DNA of 64,000 nt, taken from positions 124,001 through 188,000 of the forward strand of contig CBFHMG010000001.1 of the NCBI GenBank assembly GCA_965656935.1, in the 5' to 3' direction. This stretch comes from M30B80 sp965656935. Its GTDB lineage: Bacteria; Pseudomonadota; Alphaproteobacteria; Rhodobacterales; Rhodobacteraceae. Every line of letters starts with the position of its first letter. Position 1 is the stretch's first letter. Of the stretch, positions 8,500-18,315 are shown one piece after another. Position numbers and translations under genes: made by a program. The notes beneath the pieces are model-generated. The model did not search any database, was not told where the DNA came from, and saw nothing but the letters and a program-made list of their open reading frames with translations.

Positions 8500-10806
8500 G
8501 TGGCAAGCAACGGGCAAGACGTTTCCCGCATTTTCGGTGGGCCTGCTGGGTGGATTTCGGTCGCTCTGCCGTTCGCGCTCTTCCTGTGGTTTCTTCAATT
8601 CGTCGCCCCCGTCGCTGCGGGCGAGGTTGTGATCTTCACGATCAATTGGATCCCGTCCTTGGGCGTTGACCTCTCGATGCGGCTCGACGGGTTGAGCCTG
8701 ACCTTTGCGCTGCTGATCACGGGGATCGGTGCCTTGGTGACGCTTTACTCCACCACCTATCTTGGCGGGCATCTACATTACCCGCGATTTGTTCTCTTTC
8801 TGCTTATGTTCATGCTTGGAATGCTTGGGCTGGTCCTAGGGGAAAACCTGCTTGGGCTTTTTGTCTTCTGGGAGATCACGACGATCTCCTCCTATTTGCT
8901 GATCGGCTTCAATAGCGACAGCCCCAAATCGCGCCGCTCGGCGTTGCAGGCCCTGCTTTTGACAGGGACGGGCGGGCTGGCGCTTTTGGCGGGTATTATC
9001 ATGCTTGGCAATGTCGCGGGCAGCTTCAACCTGTCCGAGATTTTGGCCCAAGGCGATATGATCCGCGCCCATAGCCTTTATGTGCCGATCACCATTTTGT
9101 TCCTTGCAGGGGCTTTCACGAAATCGGCGCAATTCCCGTTTCATTTCTGGCTGCCAAACGCGATGGCTGCACCCACGCCTGTCTCGGCCTATCTGCATTC
9201 GGCGACGATGGTAAAGGCGGGCATCTATTTGATGGCGCGGATGAACCCAGCACTTGGCTCTACCGATCTTTGGTTCTGGGCCTTGGTCATTGCAGGTGGC
9301 TTCACGACTGTGTTTGCCAGCGTGCTTGCGGTGCGCCAGACCGATATCAAACAGGTTCTGGCCTATACAACGCTGATGGCTTTGGGTGCGCTGACGCTGT
9401 TTATCGGCGCGGGCAGCAGCGATGCCATCAAGGCAGCGATGCTGTTTTTGGTGGTGCATTCGCTGTATAAAGCCGCCCTATTTTTGATGATCGGCATTGT
9501 GGATCACGAGACGGGAACACGCGAAGCGGGTGTGTTGCGCGGGCTGGCACGCAAAATGCCAATCACCTTTGCGGGTGCCGCGCTGGCAGCGATTTCCATG
9601 GCAGGCATTCCCCCTTTCATGGGCTTTATCGGCAAGGAGTTCCTCTATAAAGCGGGGCTTGGTCTGGATGTCGCCTCGCTCTGGGTGACGGGCACGATCT
9701 TTGCGGCCTCGGCCTTGATGTTCGTTGCAGCCGGTATCGTTGCTTTCCGCCCCTTCTTTGGCCCGCTGGCCGACACGCCAAGCCCCGCGAAAGAGGGGCC
9801 ATGGCCCATGTGGATCGGGCCGCTCTTGCTGGGGGCGTTCAGCCTCGGCTTCGGGCTTATGCCCCATCTAGCGGAAAGCTGGCTTGTCGCGCCTGCGACT
9901 TGGGCGGTGTATGGGGATAGCACCGTTGTGGTTGACCTCTATCTTTTCCGCGAGGTGAACACGGCTTTCATTTTGTCGATGATCACCTTCGCGACAGGCT
10001 TTGCGATCTATCTGGTACATCCGCGCTTGCGCGATGCTTTGGGCCGTATCTTCCACGCGAACCCGATCAAATTCGACCCCGCATGGGACCGTATTCTCGA
10101 CGGGTTGAAGGCCTTGGCCGCGTGGCAAACTAACCTGCTGCAATCGGGCGTGTTGCAGCGCTATCTCTTTGTTGTCTTTGCCACGCTGGCGGCGGCCATT
10201 CTGGGGACGATCTGGTTCAAGGATGTGGCCATTTCCGTGGATGTGGAGGCGCAGCTTGATGGTTTGCTCTTTAAGCATTGGGCTGTGTTGGTCTTCATCT
10301 CGGCAGGCGCTTTGCTGACCGCTTATACGGGCAGCCGGATGACCGCGATTGCATCGCTTGGGGTGGTGGGCATCGGTGTTGCGTTGATCTTCATCATGTT
10401 CTCGGCCCCCGATGTTGCGATTACCCAGCTTCTGGTCGAGACGCTGGTGGTGGTCTTGGTTGCGGTGGCCATGCTGAAACTGCCCCAGCTTGACCCGCCC
10501 CAAAAACGTGATCGCCGGCCTTGGCACGCGGCCTTGTCGGTATTGGTCGGTATCGCAGTGACCGCCGTGTTGCTGGCCGTTCTGCAGGTGGATTTTGACA
10601 GACGCCTGACCACCTATTTTGAGCAGGCAAGCTGGCCCGATGCCTTTGGGCGCAACATCGTCAATGTCATCCTCGTTGATTTCCGCGCCATCGACACATT
10701 CGGCGAGATCGCTGTGGTCATGGTGGCAGCGCTCGCAGCCTATGCCTTGCTGCGGGGCACATATTACGGGCGCAAGGACAGCGCGGACGGGGAGGACCGG
10801 ACATGA
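8500..10806 (+). CDS. mnhA: Mrp-type Na+/H+ antiporter subunit A
   Basis: Large subunit of the multi-subunit Mrp/Mnh monovalent cation/proton antiporter, 768 residues with many membrane helices, related to NuoL. Conserved segments include GLFVFWEITTISSYLLIGF with the essential Glu, KSAQFPFHFWLPNAMAAPTP with the channel Lys, and SAYLHSATMVKAGIYLMAR. The C-terminal third is the MrpA-specific extension, with FSAPDVAITQLLVETLVVVL. The start is GTG 8500 with GGGGA upstream. It overlaps mnhB by four bases. This is the first gene of a complete A-G operon for sodium and pH homeostasis. Confidence 0.95.
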   Translation: MASNGQDVSRIFGGPAGWISVALPFALFLWFLQFVAPVAAGEVVIFTINWIPSLGVDLSMRLDGLSLTFALLITGIGALVTLYSTTYLGGHLHYPRFVLFLLMFMLGMLGLVLGENLLGLFVFWEITTISSYLLIGFNSDSPKSRRSALQALLLTGTGGLALLAGIIMLGNVAGSFNLSEILAQGDMIRAHSLYVPITILFLAGAFTKSAQFPFHFWLPNAMAAPTPVSAYLHSATMVKAGIYLMARMNPALGSTDLWFWALVIAGGFTTVFASVLAVRQTDIKQVLAYTTLMALGALTLFIGAGSSDAIKAAMLFLVVHSLYKAALFLMIGIVDHETGTREAGVLRGLARKMPITFAGAALAAISMAGIPPFMGFIGKEFLYKAGLGLDVASLWVTGTIFAASALMFVAAGIVAFRPFFGPLADTPSPAKEGPWPMWIGPLLLGAFSLGFGLMPHLAESWLVAPATWAVYGDSTVVVDLYLFREVNTAFILSMITFATGFAIYLVHPRLRDALGRIFHANPIKFDPAWDRILDGLKALAAWQTNLLQSGVLQRYLFVVFATLAAAILGTIWFKDVAISVDVEAQLDGLLFKHWAVLVFISAGALLTAYTGSRMTAIASLGVVGIGVALIFIMFSAPDVAITQLLVETLVVVLVAVAMLKLPQLDPPQKRDRRPWHAALSVLVGIAVTAVLLAVLQVDFDRRLTTYFEQASWPDAFGRNIVNVILVDFRAIDTFGEIAVVMVAALAAYALLRGTYYGRKDSADGEDRT

Positions 10807-11225
10807 TGAATTCAATCATCCTGAGTGCCGCCTCGCGGCTTTTGGTGGCGCTGTTGCTGGTCTTTTCGGTCTTTATGCTTCTGCGTGGCCATAACTTGCC
10901 AGGTGGCGGGTTTATCGGGGGGTTGATCGGCTCGACGGGGTTTGTTGTCTATGCCATCGCCCGCGGATTTCAGGCCACGCGGGAAACCCTGCGGGTCGAG
11001 CCGCAATCCATCGCTGTTGTAGGCCTTGGTATCGCCTTGGCCGCGGGGCTGATGCCCGCCCTCTTTGCCGAGCCGCTTTTCACGGGGCAATGGATGTTTC
11101 TGGGCGGCAGCTATGAGGAGGGCGGCATTCCGATCAGCTCGGTCCTGATGTTTGATATCGGTGTCTATCTTGTGGTCTTCGGAGCGATCCTGACCATCGT
11201 CTTGGCTTTGGAAGAGGAGGTCTGA
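10803..11225 (+). CDS. mnhB: Mrp antiporter subunit B
   Basis: A 140-residue membrane protein matching MnhB, with the characteristic LLRGHNLPGGGFIGGLIGS motif after the first helix and four hydrophobic segments. The start overlaps the mnhA stop as ATGA and mnhC follows after three bases. A separate MnhB gene shows this is a seven-gene (group 1) layout rather than an MrpA-B fusion. Confidence 0.94.
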   Translation: MMNSIILSAASRLLVALLLVFSVFMLLRGHNLPGGGFIGGLIGSTGFVVYAIARGFQATRETLRVEPQSIAVVGLGIALAAGLMPALFAEPLFTGQWMFLGGSYEEGGIPISSVLMFDIGVYLVVFGAILTIVLALEEEV

Positions 11226-11228
11226 GAA

Positions 11229-11594
11229 ATGGAACTTCTCATTGCCATAATGGTTGGAGTTTTGGTGGCGACAGGCACCTATATGATGCTGGCGCGCAAT
11301 GTTTTGCGGTTCCTGTTCGGGATGATCCTGATCTCGAATGCGGCGAACCTGACCATCTTTGTTTCGGGGCGTTTGACACCTGCCAGCCCCCCTTTGATCC
11401 CCTATGGCGCGGATGCGCCACTGGTCGAGGTTGCCAATGCCCTGCCGCAGGCGCTGGTGCTTACAGCTATCGTGATCGGCTTTGGCCTGTTCGCCTTTGC
11501 GTTGACGCTTGTCTATCGCGGGTATCAATCGCTTGGCACTTTGATGTCGGATGAAATGCGGGTTGCTGAACCCAAATCGGAGACCAAAACATGA
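11229..11594 (+). CDS. mnhC: Mrp antiporter subunit C
   Basis: A 121-residue NuoK-like subunit with three hydrophobic helices. Recognised by GTYMMLARNVLRFLFGMIL, SNAANLTIFVSG and the loop ALPQALVLTAIVIGFGLFAF, which is nearly invariant in MnhC. It overlaps mnhD by four bases (ATGA). It works within the membrane arm of the antiporter. Confidence 0.94.
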   Translation: MELLIAIMVGVLVATGTYMMLARNVLRFLFGMILISNAANLTIFVSGRLTPASPPLIPYGADAPLVEVANALPQALVLTAIVIGFGLFAFALTLVYRGYQSLGTLMSDEMRVAEPKSETKT

Positions 11595-13141
11595 GTTGGT
11601 ATCTCGCGGCTCCGATTGTCATTCCTTTTGTCACGGCGGTTTTTGCCTTCCTGTTCCGCAATGGCCCTGAGGGGCGCTGGATTTCCGTAATTGGCTCCGC
11701 TGCCCTTCTGATCGCCTCGGGGCTGTTGATGCAGGTCGTGCTGGCGGAAGGTGTTGTCGCGGCGCAGATGGGCACTTGGGCCGCCCCGTTCGGGATTACG
11801 CTGGTCGCTGACCTTCTAAGCGCTGTGATGGTTGTGATCACAGGTATCACGGCTTTGGCTGTGGCGGTCTACGCTTTGGCCGATATCGATGCGCGCAAGG
11901 AGCAACTGGGCTATCACGCGCTTTTTCAAGTCTTGCTTGCGGGTGTGGTCGGCTCCTTCCTGACGGGGGATGTCTTTAACCTTTATGTCTGGTTCGAGGT
12001 GATGCTGATCTCCTCCTTCGGTCTGCTGATCCTTGGTGGACGGCGCGAGCAGCTGGATGGTGGCATCAAATATGTGACGCTGAACCTTGTCTCGACCATC
12101 CTGTTCCTATCGGCCATCGGCCTTTTATACGGGATGACTGGAACGCTGAATATGGCGGACCTGCATCTGGCTATCCAAGAGGTCGAGAACCAAGGCCTAG
12201 TCGTTGTCGTGGCCATGATGTTCATGGTGGCCTTCGGCGTGAAAGCGGCGGTCTTCCCGCTCTTTTTCTGGTTGCCTGCCTCCTATCACACGCCCTCGGT
12301 CGCGGTCTCGGCGATCTTTGCGGGCCTGCTGACCAAGGTGGGCGTTTATGCCTTGATCCGGACCTTTACTCTGATCTTTTCAGGCGACATTGCCTATACC
12401 CACACAATCTTGTTGTGGGTTGCAGGTTTCACCATGGTGACGGGCGTTTTGGGCGCGGCGGCGATGAATGATTTCCGCCGCATCCTGAGTTTCCATATCG
12501 TCAGCCAGATCGGCTATATGATCCTTGGCTTGGCGCTCTATACGCCTTTGGCTTTGATGGGCGCGGTGTTCTATCTGGTGCATCACATCATTGTAAAAGC
12601 GAACCTGTTCCTTGTTGCAGGTGTTGCCCGCAGGATCGCGGGTTCGACGGAACTGTCCGCAATCGGCGGCTTGTATAAATCGGCGCCCTTACTGGGGGTT
12701 TTGTTCCTGATCCCCGCATTCAGTCTTGCAGGCTTTCCGCCGCTCTCGGGCTTTTGGGCCAAATATATCGTGGTGAAAGCAGCCCTTGATATCGAGGCAT
12801 GGGCAATCGCAGGGATCGCTTTGGTGGTGGGTTTGCTGACCATCTACTCGATGACCAAAATCTGGGGCAATGCATTCTGGAAGCCGCATCCTGCGGGATT
12901 GGAGCCCAAGCTATCCTCGCTGTCCATGCGGGATCGCGCGGCGCTGCTCTCTCCGATTGCGGCCCTTGCCGTTCTGACCTGCGTTATCGGCTTCTACCCT
13001 GAGCCTTTCGCGCAATTCGCCGAACGTGCCGCAGGGCAGTTGCTGGACCCGACCGAATATGTCGAAGCCGTTTTGGGGCAGGGCGCGTTTGCGCCTGAGG
13101 GTGGGGTCAGTCAGTCGGCAATGCTGGAGGTGGGCGAATGA
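11591..13141 (+). CDS. mnhD: Mrp antiporter subunit D
   Basis: A 516-residue NuoN/NuoM-like membrane subunit. It has the helix motif FNLYVWFEVMLISSFGLLIL with the conserved Glu, then KAAVFPLFFWLPASYHTPSV with the Lys and the proton-path helix, and LLTKVGVYALIRTF. Length is usual for MnhD. It overlaps both neighbours by four bases, so the operon is translationally coupled through here. Confidence 0.95.
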   Translation: MSWYLAAPIVIPFVTAVFAFLFRNGPEGRWISVIGSAALLIASGLLMQVVLAEGVVAAQMGTWAAPFGITLVADLLSAVMVVITGITALAVAVYALADIDARKEQLGYHALFQVLLAGVVGSFLTGDVFNLYVWFEVMLISSFGLLILGGRREQLDGGIKYVTLNLVSTILFLSAIGLLYGMTGTLNMADLHLAIQEVENQGLVVVVAMMFMVAFGVKAAVFPLFFWLPASYHTPSVAVSAIFAGLLTKVGVYALIRTFTLIFSGDIAYTHTILLWVAGFTMVTGVLGAAAMNDFRRILSFHIVSQIGYMILGLALYTPLALMGAVFYLVHHIIVKANLFLVAGVARRIAGSTELSAIGGLYKSAPLLGVLFLIPAFSLAGFPPLSGFWAKYIVVKAALDIEAWAIAGIALVVGLLTIYSMTKIWGNAFWKPHPAGLEPKLSSLSMRDRAALLSPIAALAVLTCVIGFYPEPFAQFAERAAGQLLDPTEYVEAVLGQGAFAPEGGVSQSAMLEVGE

Positions 13142-13614
13142 ATATCTTCGGGTTCAACATCATGCTCGCCGTGGTTTGGGCGGCCCTCACAGGCGGGTTC
13201 AGCCTTGTGAACCTCGCCTTTGGTTTCGTGATGGGATCAGGCGCGCTTTATATGTCGAAATCGCTCTTTCCGGGCTGTGACCTCTATTTCAAACGCGTCT
13301 GGCGCTGGACGAAACTGATTGTACTTTTCCTCTATGAATTGGTCGCAAGCTCGATCCAAGTGGTGTGGGATGTCTTGACGCCCGACCACCGAGCGCGCCC
13401 CAGAATTATCTCGATGCCGCTGGATGTAAAAAGCGAGATGGAGGTGCTTCTTCTGACCAATATGATCTCGCTGACACCTGGCACGCTATGCCTTGATGTC
13501 ACCGAGGATGGCAAAACGCTCTATATCCACGCGATGTTTGGCGATGACCCTGATGAAATTCGCAGGCAGATCAAACAGGGCATGGAGCGTTGGGTCAAAG
13601 AGGCGATGGAGTAG
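13138..13614 (+). CDS. mnhE: Mrp antiporter subunit E
   Basis: A 158-residue subunit with two N-terminal hydrophobic segments and a soluble C-terminal domain. The segment LLTNMISLTPGTLCLDVTED is the MnhE hallmark. It overlaps the mnhD stop by four bases. mnhF starts four bases after its TAG stop. Confidence 0.94.
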   Translation: MNIFGFNIMLAVVWAALTGGFSLVNLAFGFVMGSGALYMSKSLFPGCDLYFKRVWRWTKLIVLFLYELVASSIQVVWDVLTPDHRARPRIISMPLDVKSEMEVLLLTNMISLTPGTLCLDVTEDGKTLYIHAMFGDDPDEIRRQIKQGMERWVKEAME

Positions 13615-13618
13615 AGAT

Positions 13619-13933
13619 ATGAGTATTCTGGAAATATCCATCGAGATCGCCTTTATCCTCGTCATGCTCGGGGTGGTCTTCGCCTTTATCCGCCTCGTCA
13701 AAGGCCCGAGCCTTCCTGACAGGGTCGTGGCGCTTGATATGATGACGGTTCTGATCGTCTCATTTTGTGGCCTCTTTGCGCTGCGATCAGATGACCAGAC
13801 CTTTATCGATGTGGCTATCGTGTTGGCGCTGATCGGCTTTCTGGCCACTGTCGCGCTGGCGCGCTTTGTGGAGCGCAGGCAGGGCACTGTTCAAGACGAA
13901 CAGGTCGAGACATCGAAGGAGCAAGACCAATGA
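13619..13933 (+). CDS. mnhF: Mrp antiporter subunit F
   Basis: A 104-residue protein with three membrane helices. The motif RLVKGPSLPDRVVALDMM is typical of MnhF. I start it at ATG 13619, four bases after the mnhE stop; a longer frame reaching back into mnhE adds unrelated residues and is rejected. It ends in a charged tail and overlaps mnhG by four bases. Confidence 0.93.
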   Translation: MSILEISIEIAFILVMLGVVFAFIRLVKGPSLPDRVVALDMMTVLIVSFCGLFALRSDDQTFIDVAIVLALIGFLATVALARFVERRQGTVQDEQVETSKEQDQ

Positions 13934-14262
13934 TCATCGAATTGCTTCTGTCTGTTCTGGTTCTTCTTGGCGGGTTCTTCTGCTTTGTGGCGGGGCTTGG
14001 CATTTTGCGACTGCCCGACGTTTTGATCCGCATGCATGCCTCGACCAAGGCTGGCACATTGGGTTCGGGGCTGTTGCTGATTGCGGTGGCGATATATTTC
14101 GGTGATCTCGCGACAACCACGCGCGCGGTGCTGACCATCGTGTTCTTGCTGCTTACAGCGCCAGTGGCCGCCCATATGATCGGGCGCGCGGCCTTTCGGT
14201 CGCGGGTGCCGCTCTGGCGGACCAAGATCGAGGACGGGGCCGAGGAAAACCTCAAACGCTGA
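13930..14262 (+). CDS. mnhG: Mrp antiporter subunit G
   Basis: A 110-residue membrane subunit with three helices. Recognised by the motif LGILRLPDVLIRMHASTKAG, which is strongly conserved in MnhG, and by a C-terminal LLTAPVAAHMIGRAA. It is the last gene of the operon and ends five bases before the convergent phosphatase gene; no terminator hairpin is visible in that gap. Confidence 0.94.
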   Translation: MIIELLLSVLVLLGGFFCFVAGLGILRLPDVLIRMHASTKAGTLGSGLLLIAVAIYFGDLATTTRAVLTIVFLLLTAPVAAHMIGRAAFRSRVPLWRTKIEDGAEENLKR

Positions 14263-14267
14263 GGCGC

Positions 14268-15056
14268 TCAGGTCATCAGAAAATCGAAATAGCCATCGGG
14301 CAGGCAGGCGCAGGCCGCCAGTTTGCCCGTTTCATGCGCACCTGTGTTCAGGGCCACACGCCCCTCGCCGAGATAGGGGGTTGTGACCCTGTGATGCCCA
14401 TAGGCGATCCAGTTTCCATCCACCCGCGCACGGCTTTCCAATTCGGGATGCCCCCAAAGCAAAATCCGCGCGCTTTGCGTCTCGAGCGAGCGATAGGGGT
14501 CGGCACCTGCATGGGTCGCGCAGAGATTGCCCGACACCCAAGTCAGCGGAAGCTGCGCCAGCCAATCGGCCACGCCATCGGGCAGGGCACGGGCAAGGGC
14601 ATTGGCCAGCCCGTCTGATTGCTCACCGTCCGATACAGGATCAAGGCCAAGCGATCTGAGAGTTTCAACCCCGCCCGAGCGCAACCAACGCGGGCCGCGC
14701 GTTGCGGGATTTTCCAATGTATCCAGCAGCATCCGTTCGTGATTGCCCATCAGGCAGGTGACATTTTCGGGAAAGTTGGTGCTGAGTTCATGAAGCCGCT
14801 TTAACACCTCAAGGCTGTCTGGACCGAAATCAATGTAGTCACCCAAAAAGACAAGCTGCGGGTCCGTGGCGCGGATGGCTCCGATATGGGCGTCAATCTT
14901 TTCGAGCATCTGCTCCAGCAAATCGGCCCGACCATGGATATCCCCCACAAGATAGCTGGGTTTTTCAGGGCGCGGCGCATCCACCGAGGCGGTTTGCTCA
15001 GCCGCAGGCTGGGATGGCTTGGAACTGCCAAAAACGGATTTGAGACCCTTGATCAT
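14268..15056 (-). CDS. Calcineurin-like metallophosphatase (PrpA/ApaH type)
   Basis: A 262-residue metallophosphoesterase. All metal motifs are present: YLVGDIHGRADLL, FLGDYIDFGPDS, CLMGNHERML, CATHAGADP and YGHHRVTTP, as in bacterial Ser/Thr protein phosphatases and ApaH. An N-terminal tail of about 30 residues precedes the domain. The physiological substrate, protein phosphate or diadenosine tetraphosphate, cannot be decided here. It is convergent with mnhG; its start is 41 bp from the end of the ABC permease gene on the same strand. Confidence 0.88.
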   Translation of the reverse strand: MIKGLKSVFGSSKPSQPAAEQTASVDAPRPEKPSYLVGDIHGRADLLEQMLEKIDAHIGAIRATDPQLVFLGDYIDFGPDSLEVLKRLHELSTNFPENVTCLMGNHERMLLDTLENPATRGPRWLRSGGVETLRSLGLDPVSDGEQSDGLANALARALPDGVADWLAQLPLTWVSGNLCATHAGADPYRSLETQSARILLWGHPELESRARVDGNWIAYGHHRVTTPYLGEGRVALNTGAHETGKLAACACLPDGYFDFLMT

Positions 15057-15097
15057 GTGATCTTATCTGCGCTCTCGGCGCGGGTTTCGCAATGGCT

Positions 15098-17626
15098 CTA
15101 TTCGCGGGCACGCAAAATGCGCGCAGGACGGGCCGCCAAAGGCCGCAGCGCAAAGGCCAGCCCTGCGATCAGGGTGGCCAAAGCGCCCCCGATAACGATG
15201 GCAAAGGCGGAAACGGGCTCAAACCGATAGGTGGTTTCCATCACGAAGGTCATCACAGCCCATCCGCCAACTGCGCCCGTGGCGATGGCCACCAAACCCG
15301 CGGCCCCACCCAGAATGGCGGAGCGGATGGCAAAACTGGCCAAGACAGTGCCGCGCACCGCCCCGAGAGTTTTCAAAACCGCCGCCTCAAAGACGCGCGC
15401 CCGTTCGCCTGCGGCAGCCGCCCCGATCAGTACGACAAAGCCCGTGATCAAGGTGGCCAGCGCGCCATAGGAGGTTGCCGCCGCGATCCCGCGCAACGCA
15501 TCGGCCACATTGTCCAGCGCGTCGCGCACACGGATCGCGGTGATATTGGGCGCATCACCCGCGACATCGCGCAAAATGGCGGCCTCTGCCTCCTGCTCGG
15601 CATAGACGGTGGCGATATGGGTATGGGGTGCACCTGCCAAGGCGGCCTCGTTCAGGGTCAGCACAAAGCCGATCCCCGCATTCGAGAAATCAACTTCGCG
15701 AAAGGCAGCCAATCTGGCGGTGATATCGCGCCCCAGAATATTGACGGTGATCTCATCCCCGAGGGACAGCCCGATTTCGGCGGCTTCCTCGGCGGCGAAG
15801 GCCATCAAGGGCGGGCCTGAATAGTCGTCGGGCCACCATTGGCCTTGCGTGATCTGATCGGCGGGCGGGGCGGTGGTGGAATAGGTCACCCCGCGATCTC
15901 CGCGCAGGACCCAGTGATTGCCCGCAACCTCGCGGGCAGGCTGCCCGTTGATTTGCGTTACAACGCCCCGCAGCATGGGGGCCGTTTCGACGCGGCTGAC
16001 AGCGGGGTCGGCTTCGACGCGGTCAAGGAAGGGCTGCAATTGGTCGGTTTGGATATCGACGAAGAAATAGGAGGGCGCAACATCGGGCAGATCAGCTTGG
16101 ATCGCGGCGCGCAGGTTCGAGTCGATCTGCCCCACAGCGGCCAGCACGCTCAACCCCAAGCCAAGCGAGAGCACGACCGAAGCCGCCTCCGAGCCGCGAC
16201 CACCAACCGATCCAAGGGCCAGCCGCAGCGCCGTGCGCCCCCGTAAGGCCCGCGATTTTCCAAGCCGCCGTGCGAGGGATTTGATCGCCCAAGCGGCAAG
16301 CGCCAGAAGCAGCAGCGCGCCCAAAATTCCGCCGATAGTCCAAGTGGCAAGGAAGGTCGTGCCTGAAAAGCCAATCGCCGCTGCAGACAGCCCTACGGCC
16401 AAAAACCCGATAACCAACAGATAGGGCAGGCGCGGCCATGTCATGGATGCGCCACCTGCATCGCGAAACAGCGAGGCCGCACGGACCTGTTCGGTGCGTG
16501 CCAAAGGCAGGAGCGTGAAAATCAGGGCGGTCAGTGCCCCGTACAGCGCGGCTTCGGCCAACGGGGCGGGGTAAAGGCTGAAGGCCACGGGCACGGGCAG
16601 TTGTGCGGAAATGATTGGGAATAGCGCCAAAGGCGCCAGCGCGCCAAGCACAAGGCCAAGCGCCAGCCCGATCAGTGTCAAAACCCCGATTTGTAGAAAA
16701 TAGGCCGCAAGGATTGTGCTTGAGGATGCGCCAAGAGTTTTGAGCGTTGCGATGGTGGTGACCTTGCCCTCAAGATAGGCCCGCACCGCCGAGGATACCC
16801 CGACCCCGCCCACGGCAAGCCCCGCAAGCCCGACCAGCACCAGAAAGGCCCCGATGCGTTCGACAAAGCGCTGCACGCCCGGTGCGCCATTGCGCGCATC
16901 CTGCCAGCGCATGCCTTGGTCGCGGAACAATTGCTCCGCTTCATCTTCAAGGGCCGCAAGATCGGCCCCTTGGGGCAGGCGCAACCTGTATTCGGTGTTA
17001 AACAGGGTGCCCGGCTCCAGCAGGCCTGTGCCTTCCAGCCCTGCCAGCGAGACAATCGTGCGCGGCCCGAGCGAGAAACCACCCGAGGCGCCATCAGGCT
17101 CGGTCAGCAAAGCGGCGCGCAGCTCGAACTCCTGCGTGCCAAGGCGGAAGATATCGCCAATCTCCATCCCCATACGGTCGATCAGAACTTGCTGCATCAC
17201 CGCGCCGTAGCGTCCGTCTTGCAGTTCCAAGGCCTTGGCCAGTTGCATATCGGGGCCAAGCGCCACGCTGCCGTAAAGAGGGTAGGCCCCATCGACACCA
17301 CGGATTTGAGTGAGCGCGCGTTCGGGTCCATCTTCGGTATCCATCACCGCCATGGAGCGGAAATCAACCGTCTCGGAAACAGCATCGGCGATGCGGGCCA
17401 TATGGCTGCGCTCATCCTCGCTGGCGAAGCGATAGGTGAACTCCATCTCAGCATCGCCCCCGAGGATCACCGCCCCCTCGCGGGCCAAGCCTTCCTCGAT
17501 GGATTGGCGCACCGTGCCCACAGCCGCAATCGCGGCTACACCAAGGGCGAGGCAGGCCAGAAAAATCCGAAAGCCACGAATGCCGCCTCGGAGTTCCCGC
17601 CGCGCGATGCGCCACGCCATCCTCAT
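15098..17626 (-). CDS. ABC transporter permease, YbbP type
   Basis: An 842-residue inner-membrane permease of the MacB/FtsX class with duplicated FtsX domains, as in E. coli YbbP. An N-terminal membrane helix (FLACLALGVAAIAAVGTVR) is followed by a large periplasmic domain, four helices, a second periplasmic domain and the last helices. Each FtsX block shows the LKTLGA motif (TIATLKTLGASSS; AAVLKTLGAVRGT). The start overlaps the ATPase stop by four bases. With the ATPase it probably forms a mechanotransmission or lipid/lipoprotein export system; its cargo is unknown. Confidence 0.88.
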   Translation of the reverse strand: MRMAWRIARRELRGGIRGFRIFLACLALGVAAIAAVGTVRQSIEEGLAREGAVILGGDAEMEFTYRFASEDERSHMARIADAVSETVDFRSMAVMDTEDGPERALTQIRGVDGAYPLYGSVALGPDMQLAKALELQDGRYGAVMQQVLIDRMGMEIGDIFRLGTQEFELRAALLTEPDGASGGFSLGPRTIVSLAGLEGTGLLEPGTLFNTEYRLRLPQGADLAALEDEAEQLFRDQGMRWQDARNGAPGVQRFVERIGAFLVLVGLAGLAVGGVGVSSAVRAYLEGKVTTIATLKTLGASSSTILAAYFLQIGVLTLIGLALGLVLGALAPLALFPIISAQLPVPVAFSLYPAPLAEAALYGALTALIFTLLPLARTEQVRAASLFRDAGGASMTWPRLPYLLVIGFLAVGLSAAAIGFSGTTFLATWTIGGILGALLLLALAAWAIKSLARRLGKSRALRGRTALRLALGSVGGRGSEAASVVLSLGLGLSVLAAVGQIDSNLRAAIQADLPDVAPSYFFVDIQTDQLQPFLDRVEADPAVSRVETAPMLRGVVTQINGQPAREVAGNHWVLRGDRGVTYSTTAPPADQITQGQWWPDDYSGPPLMAFAAEEAAEIGLSLGDEITVNILGRDITARLAAFREVDFSNAGIGFVLTLNEAALAGAPHTHIATVYAEQEAEAAILRDVAGDAPNITAIRVRDALDNVADALRGIAAATSYGALATLITGFVVLIGAAAAGERARVFEAAVLKTLGAVRGTVLASFAIRSAILGGAAGLVAIATGAVGGWAVMTFVMETTYRFEPVSAFAIVIGGALATLIAGLAFALRPLAARPARILRARE

Positions 17627-18315
17627 TCGGCAGCTTTCATATCTGTATCGTCAATCCGACCATCCCGCAGCCTGATCACGCGGTCACAGCGCGTGGCCAA
17701 TTCACGCGAATGGGTCACCAGAACAAGGGTCGAGCCGTATTTGTCGCGCAGCCCCAACAGCAAATCCATGATCTGCGCGCCTGTTGTCTCGTCCAGATTG
17801 CCTGTGGGTTCATCGGCCAAAAGGATCGACGGGCGCGGGGCTGCGGCGCGGGCCAAGGCCACGCGCTGTTGCTCGCCTCCCGACATCTGGCTTGGATAAT
17901 GATCTGCGCGATGCGCCAACCCCACGGCCTCCAGTTCCGCCTCGGCCCGCTCGAACGCGTCCCTATGGCCCGCCAATTCCAGCGGGGTGGCAACATTCTC
18001 TAAGGCTGTCATTGTGGGAATAAGGTGAAAGGATTGAAACACCACCCCCATATGCTGCCTGCGAAACCGCGCGAGCTGATCCTCTGATAGGCTGGTGAGG
18101 TCATGGTCCAAGGCCAGCACCTGCCCGCCCGTGGCCCGCTCAAGCCCGCCCATCAACATCAGCAGCGATGACTTGCCCGAGCCAGACGGCCCCACCAATC
18201 CAACGGTTTCACCCTTGTCGATCGACAGGGAAATGCCATGTAGGATATCAACGCGGCCTGCATTGCCATCTAAGGAAAGCGCGGCCTCGGAGAGAGAAAG
18301 GATCGGGTTTGCCAT
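17623..18315 (-). CDS. ABC transporter ATPase, YbbA type
   Basis: A 230-residue ATPase of the LolD/MacB/YbbA subfamily. Walker A is GLVGPSGSGKSSLLMLMGG, the signature MSGGEQQRVALARAAAP, Walker B ILLADEPTGNLDE, followed by the H-loop VLVTHSRELA. The start I choose is ATG 18315. The divergent tesA start at 18314 overlaps it by two bases, so the two genes begin head to head. tesA next to ybbA-ybbP repeats the order seen in E. coli, which supports the assignment. Confidence 0.9.
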   Translation of the reverse strand: MANPILSLSEAALSLDGNAGRVDILHGISLSIDKGETVGLVGPSGSGKSSLLMLMGGLERATGGQVLALDHDLTSLSEDQLARFRRQHMGVVFQSFHLIPTMTALENVATPLELAGHRDAFERAEAELEAVGLAHRADHYPSQMSGGEQQRVALARAAAPRPSILLADEPTGNLDETTGAQIMDLLLGLRDKYGSTLVLVTHSRELATRCDRVIRLRDGRIDDTDMKAAE